A stretch of DNA of 64,000 nucleotides. Origin: Bradyrhizobium guangxiense. GTDB taxonomy: Bacteria > Pseudomonadota > Alphaproteobacteria > Rhizobiales > Xanthobacteraceae. The notes under the pieces were generated by a model that saw only the letters and a list, made by a program, of their open reading frames with translations, was not told where the DNA came from and did no database searches. The stretch is from positions 3,254,501 through 3,318,500 of the forward strand of contig NZ_CP022219.1 in NCBI RefSeq assembly GCF_004114915.1. Reading direction: 5' to 3'. This document shows positions 61,862 through 64,000 of this stretch, one piece after another (the first letter of the stretch is position 1; each line of letters opens with the position of its first letter). A program made the translations under genes and the position numbers.

Positions 61862-62112
61862 CCTACCGCCCCGACGAGAAGAACGGCTACTGCACGGTCG
61901 CGGAAACCTACGACGAGATCCAGCTCGGCGGAAGCGTGCACATCAAGCCCGTTGGCTGGATGTGGGTTCACTGGCTCCCCGGCGTCGGCATTAATGGCGC
62001 GTACGTGAATAGCTTGGCTGATGCGCAGGCCCAAGCTCAGGCCGAAGCGCGCCGACTGAACGCGGTGTACGTCCCCCATTGCTCCGACTTGAAAATGGGG
62101 CCGCGCGAATGA
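61858..62112 (+). CDS. Hypothetical protein (84 residues)
   Basis: ATG 61858, MTYRPDEKNGYCTVAETYDE... and GWMWVHWLPGVGINGAYV. Mixed alpha/beta pattern. Stop overlaps the next ATG as ATGA. Function unknown. Confidence 0.5.
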   Translation: MTYRPDEKNGYCTVAETYDEIQLGGSVHIKPVGWMWVHWLPGVGINGAYVNSLADAQAQAQAEARRLNAVYVPHCSDLKMGPRE

Positions 62113-62444
62113 AGGGCTCGTCGTCAGACATCGGCTACCCCGACGCGCCGGGCTTCAAAGCCAAGGGCCCCTCCGAGCAGGCCGCGACCTTGATGGCCGC
62201 GACCGCCAAGACTTTGCGCGAGCGTGTGCGCGCCACGATCGCGGCTTCGCCGTCGGGTCTCACAGCCGACGAGGTCGCGGCCAAGCTGAACAAGTCGATC
62301 CTCAGCGTCCGTCCGCGGGTCGCGGAACTTCACCGTCAGGGCGAGATCCGGCCGGCTCCGAACCGCGGCACGAACGCGTCCGGCATGACGGCGAGCATCT
62401 GGATCGTGAGCCCGCCCCTGCCGGCGTCGGAGGGGCAGTCTTGA
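62109..62444 (+). CDS. Winged-helix-like protein
   Basis: A 111-residue protein from ATG 62109. LRERVRATIAASPSGLTADEVAAKLNKSI...VRPRVAELHRQGEIRPAPN is typical of winged-helix (MarR/PhnF-like) folds. Likely a small regulator within the replication operon. Confidence 0.6.
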   Translation: MKGSSSDIGYPDAPGFKAKGPSEQAATLMAATAKTLRERVRATIAASPSGLTADEVAAKLNKSILSVRPRVAELHRQGEIRPAPNRGTNASGMTASIWIVSPPLPASEGQS

Positions 62445-62641
62445 AGCCGATGCAGCCTACCGCGCTTGCAATCATCTGTCAGGTTCGGGCGATCACTCAT
62501 CTGGTCGAAACGTCGAGTTCCGAACTTCAGCGGCATGAGCTGATGGAGATCGGTCGTGCTCTGAGCGACGCCTCCGAGACCGTTGTTGAGCGGACGATGT
62601 CGCCCGACATCATCGGGCCGGGTAGCGGGAGGGCGGCATAA
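62441..62641 (+). CDS. Small hypothetical protein (66 residues)
   Basis: TTG 62441 (or ATG 62450) reads MQPTALAIICQVRAITHLVE..., helical. It overlaps the previous stop and abuts the primase start (TAATG). Function unknown. Confidence 0.45.
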   Translation: MKPMQPTALAIICQVRAITHLVETSSSELQRHELMEIGRALSDASETVVERTMSPDIIGPGSGRAA

Positions 62642-64000
62642 TGGGAGCCGTCCTCAATACCATTAACGGGCACGTTGATTTCGCCGCCGTCAAAGCCGCT
62701 TCCCTTGGCTCGGTCGAGACGCTGGCCGGCAGGTGGTTGCCTCACGGCAAGCGCCTGGGCAACGAATGGGTCGCCACCAATCCGACGCGCAATGATGGGC
62801 GGCCGGGCTCTTTCAAGGTCAACGTCATTACCGGCGTTTGGTCCGATTTCGCCACGGGAGAATCCGGCGGCGACATGATGGATCTCTGGGTATATCTTTT
62901 TGGTGGCGATCCGCTCGACGCCGCAAGGGAAGTTGGCGATCTGCTCGGCGTGCCCCGCGCGTCGAACATCGCGCGCTTGAACCTCGGTCCGCGCGCCAGC
63001 GTCGTGCCGGCGGTGACCACATCGGCCGCGGGCGTGTTGCCTCCCGGTCAAAGCCTCCGTGATCCGTCTAACTTCCCGCCCAGGACGCCGCCAAATGCCG
63101 AGGGGAAGCCTCGGTTCGTGATCGCTGGCGCTGAGGGGCCGCGGGTCTACGGCGATGAGAAGCGCCGCCACGTCTACAAGTGCGGCACGGTGCCCATCAA
63201 GATCAAGGTGATGCGGAAGGCAGGCGATGCGCTGATCTGGTATCGCGTCTCCGACGGCGACGCTTCGGGCTGGCAGCTTCAGAAGCCGGCTGGATTCAAG
63301 GAAGTCGTCTTTTTCGGCAGCTTGGATTGGAGCGATACTGAGCGGCAGGACGATTTTCTCTTCTGGCCCGAGGGCGAGAAGGATGCCGAAAGTGTCACCG
63401 CCCGTGGCGAGCTCGCCGTGACTTTCGGTGGTGTTGGCGACGGCCTTCCCGCTGGGTGCGAAGAGTATGTCCGCGGCCGGCACGTCGTGATCCTGGCGGA
63501 CAACGATGCCCCCGGCCGTGACCACGCTGCCAAGAAGGCGGCCCTCGCCTACCCCGTCGCCGCTTCAGTCCGCGTCGTGCACTTCACCGAGGTCCCGCAC
63601 AAAGGCGACGTGTCGGACTATTTCCAGATGGGCAATACGATCGGCGCGTTGTTGCAGATCTCCAAGATGGAGGAATCGTACAAGCCGCGTGTCGCGCCTG
63701 ACGTCAGCTCTCCGGCCTCCGCAGAGGCGCTCACGAAAGCCTCCGTTCTAAAGGCAACGCCCTACACCTGGATGGATCCGACCATCATCCCGCGCCGAGA
63801 CTTCGTGTACGGCCGGCATCTGATCCGAAAATTCGTGAGCGCCACGATCGCTCCCGGTGGTGTCGGCAAATCGAGCCTGATCGTTTCGGAAACGCTGTCG
63901 ATGGTGTCGGGGAAGGCCCTGCTCGGGGTCCAGCCGACGTCCCGCCTCCGCGTCTGGCTCTGGAATCTTGAGGACCCGCAGGAAGAGATCGCCCGCCACG
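62641..64000 (+). CDS. Toprim primase-helicase (partial, runs off the window)
   Basis: ATG 62641, 453 residues visible. The N-terminal part (NTINGHVDFAAVKAA, WLPHGKRLGNEWVATNPTRND, SDFATGESGGDMMDLW) resembles the start of plasmid/phage primase-helicases. A Toprim domain follows with Glu244 (EGEKDAESV) and Asp287/Asp289 (LADNDAPGRDHA). A RepA-type ATPase Walker A ends the visible part (IAPGGVGKSSLIV, Lys410). The C-terminus lies beyond the right edge. It would initiate and unwind replication of the element. Last gene of a coupled operon. Confidence 0.8.
   Translation, partial: MGAVLNTINGHVDFAAVKAASLGSVETLAGRWLPHGKRLGNEWVATNPTRNDGRPGSFKVNVITGVWSDFATGESGGDMMDLWVYLFGGDPLDAAREVGDLLGVPRASNIARLNLGPRASVVPAVTTSAAGVLPPGQSLRDPSNFPPRTPPNAEGKPRFVIAGAEGPRVYGDEKRRHVYKCGTVPIKIKVMRKAGDALIWYRVSDGDASGWQLQKPAGFKEVVFFGSLDWSDTERQDDFLFWPEGEKDAESVTARGELAVTFGGVGDGLPAGCEEYVRGRHVVILADNDAPGRDHAAKKAALAYPVAASVRVVHFTEVPHKGDVSDYFQMGNTIGALLQISKMEESYKPRVAPDVSSPASAEALTKASVLKATPYTWMDPTIIPRRDFVYGRHLIRKFVSATIAPGGVGKSSLIVSETLSMVSGKALLGVQPTSRLRVWLWNLEDPQEEIARH

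Overview
The window reads as a piece of a high-GC alphaproteobacterial chromosome, most likely Bradyrhizobium. The evidence is the nasT-nasS pair, phosphatidylcholine synthase, an IalB-like periplasmic protein, the ndvB/ndvC/ndvD-type cyclic beta-glucan locus, and several copies of GTCATT-bounded palindromic repeats between genes. No species is claimed; the call rests on protein family recognition by eye.

Positions 1-39258 are ordinary core genome. From left to right: nitrate/nitrite sensing (nasS, partial, and nasT), rimO, a small secreted protein, an SMI1-like hypothetical, an Mpo1-like membrane protein, and argD behind an arginine-rich leader peptide and attenuator. Then come a quinone oxidoreductase, a TerC protein with phosphatidylcholine synthase, a UbiH-type flavoprotein, an AEC transporter, hspQ, an IalB-type protein, a YejA-like solute-binding protein, an adenylate-forming enzyme and a degenerate GGDEF protein. 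Next are mfd with sdhE, recG, a panE-type reductase, a P-loop kinase-like protein, a DUF1932-type dehydrogenase, a DUF502 protein, glmS and glmU (both amino-sugar steps to UDP-GlcNAc), a SPOR-like membrane protein, and the glucan locus ndvC-ndvD-ndvB. ArgD, GlmS/GlmU and the ndv genes are metabolic; Mfd, RecG and RimO are housekeeping.

A tRNA-Lys(TTT) at 39259-39334 marks an abrupt change. Everything to its right, to the end of the window, looks accessory: many small unknown genes, lower-GC patches, an anti-phage dCTP deaminase (AvcD family) close to the tRNA, a DUF433/PIN-like toxin-antitoxin-type operon, an XRE regulator, two large phage ejection-like proteins without capsid or portal genes, and a DUF5681 gene. 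They are followed by a mobilisation module (relaxase-like and MobC-like), a tyrosine recombinase, and a tightly overlapping replication operon (AlpA-like regulator, winged helix, primase-helicase) that runs off the right edge. The simplest reading is an integrated mobilisable element, or several nested ones, inserted at tRNA-Lys with its right end outside the window. The mixture of mobilisation, satellite-type replication and orphan virion genes is unusual.

Main points for a second look: a four-segment arginine attenuator in front of argD (4568-4715), the AvcD defence gene with its divergent small ORF, the three-gene toxin-antitoxin-like operon at 45005-46460, the orphan ejection-protein pair, and paired TTGGCCAA palindromes ahead of the replication operon.
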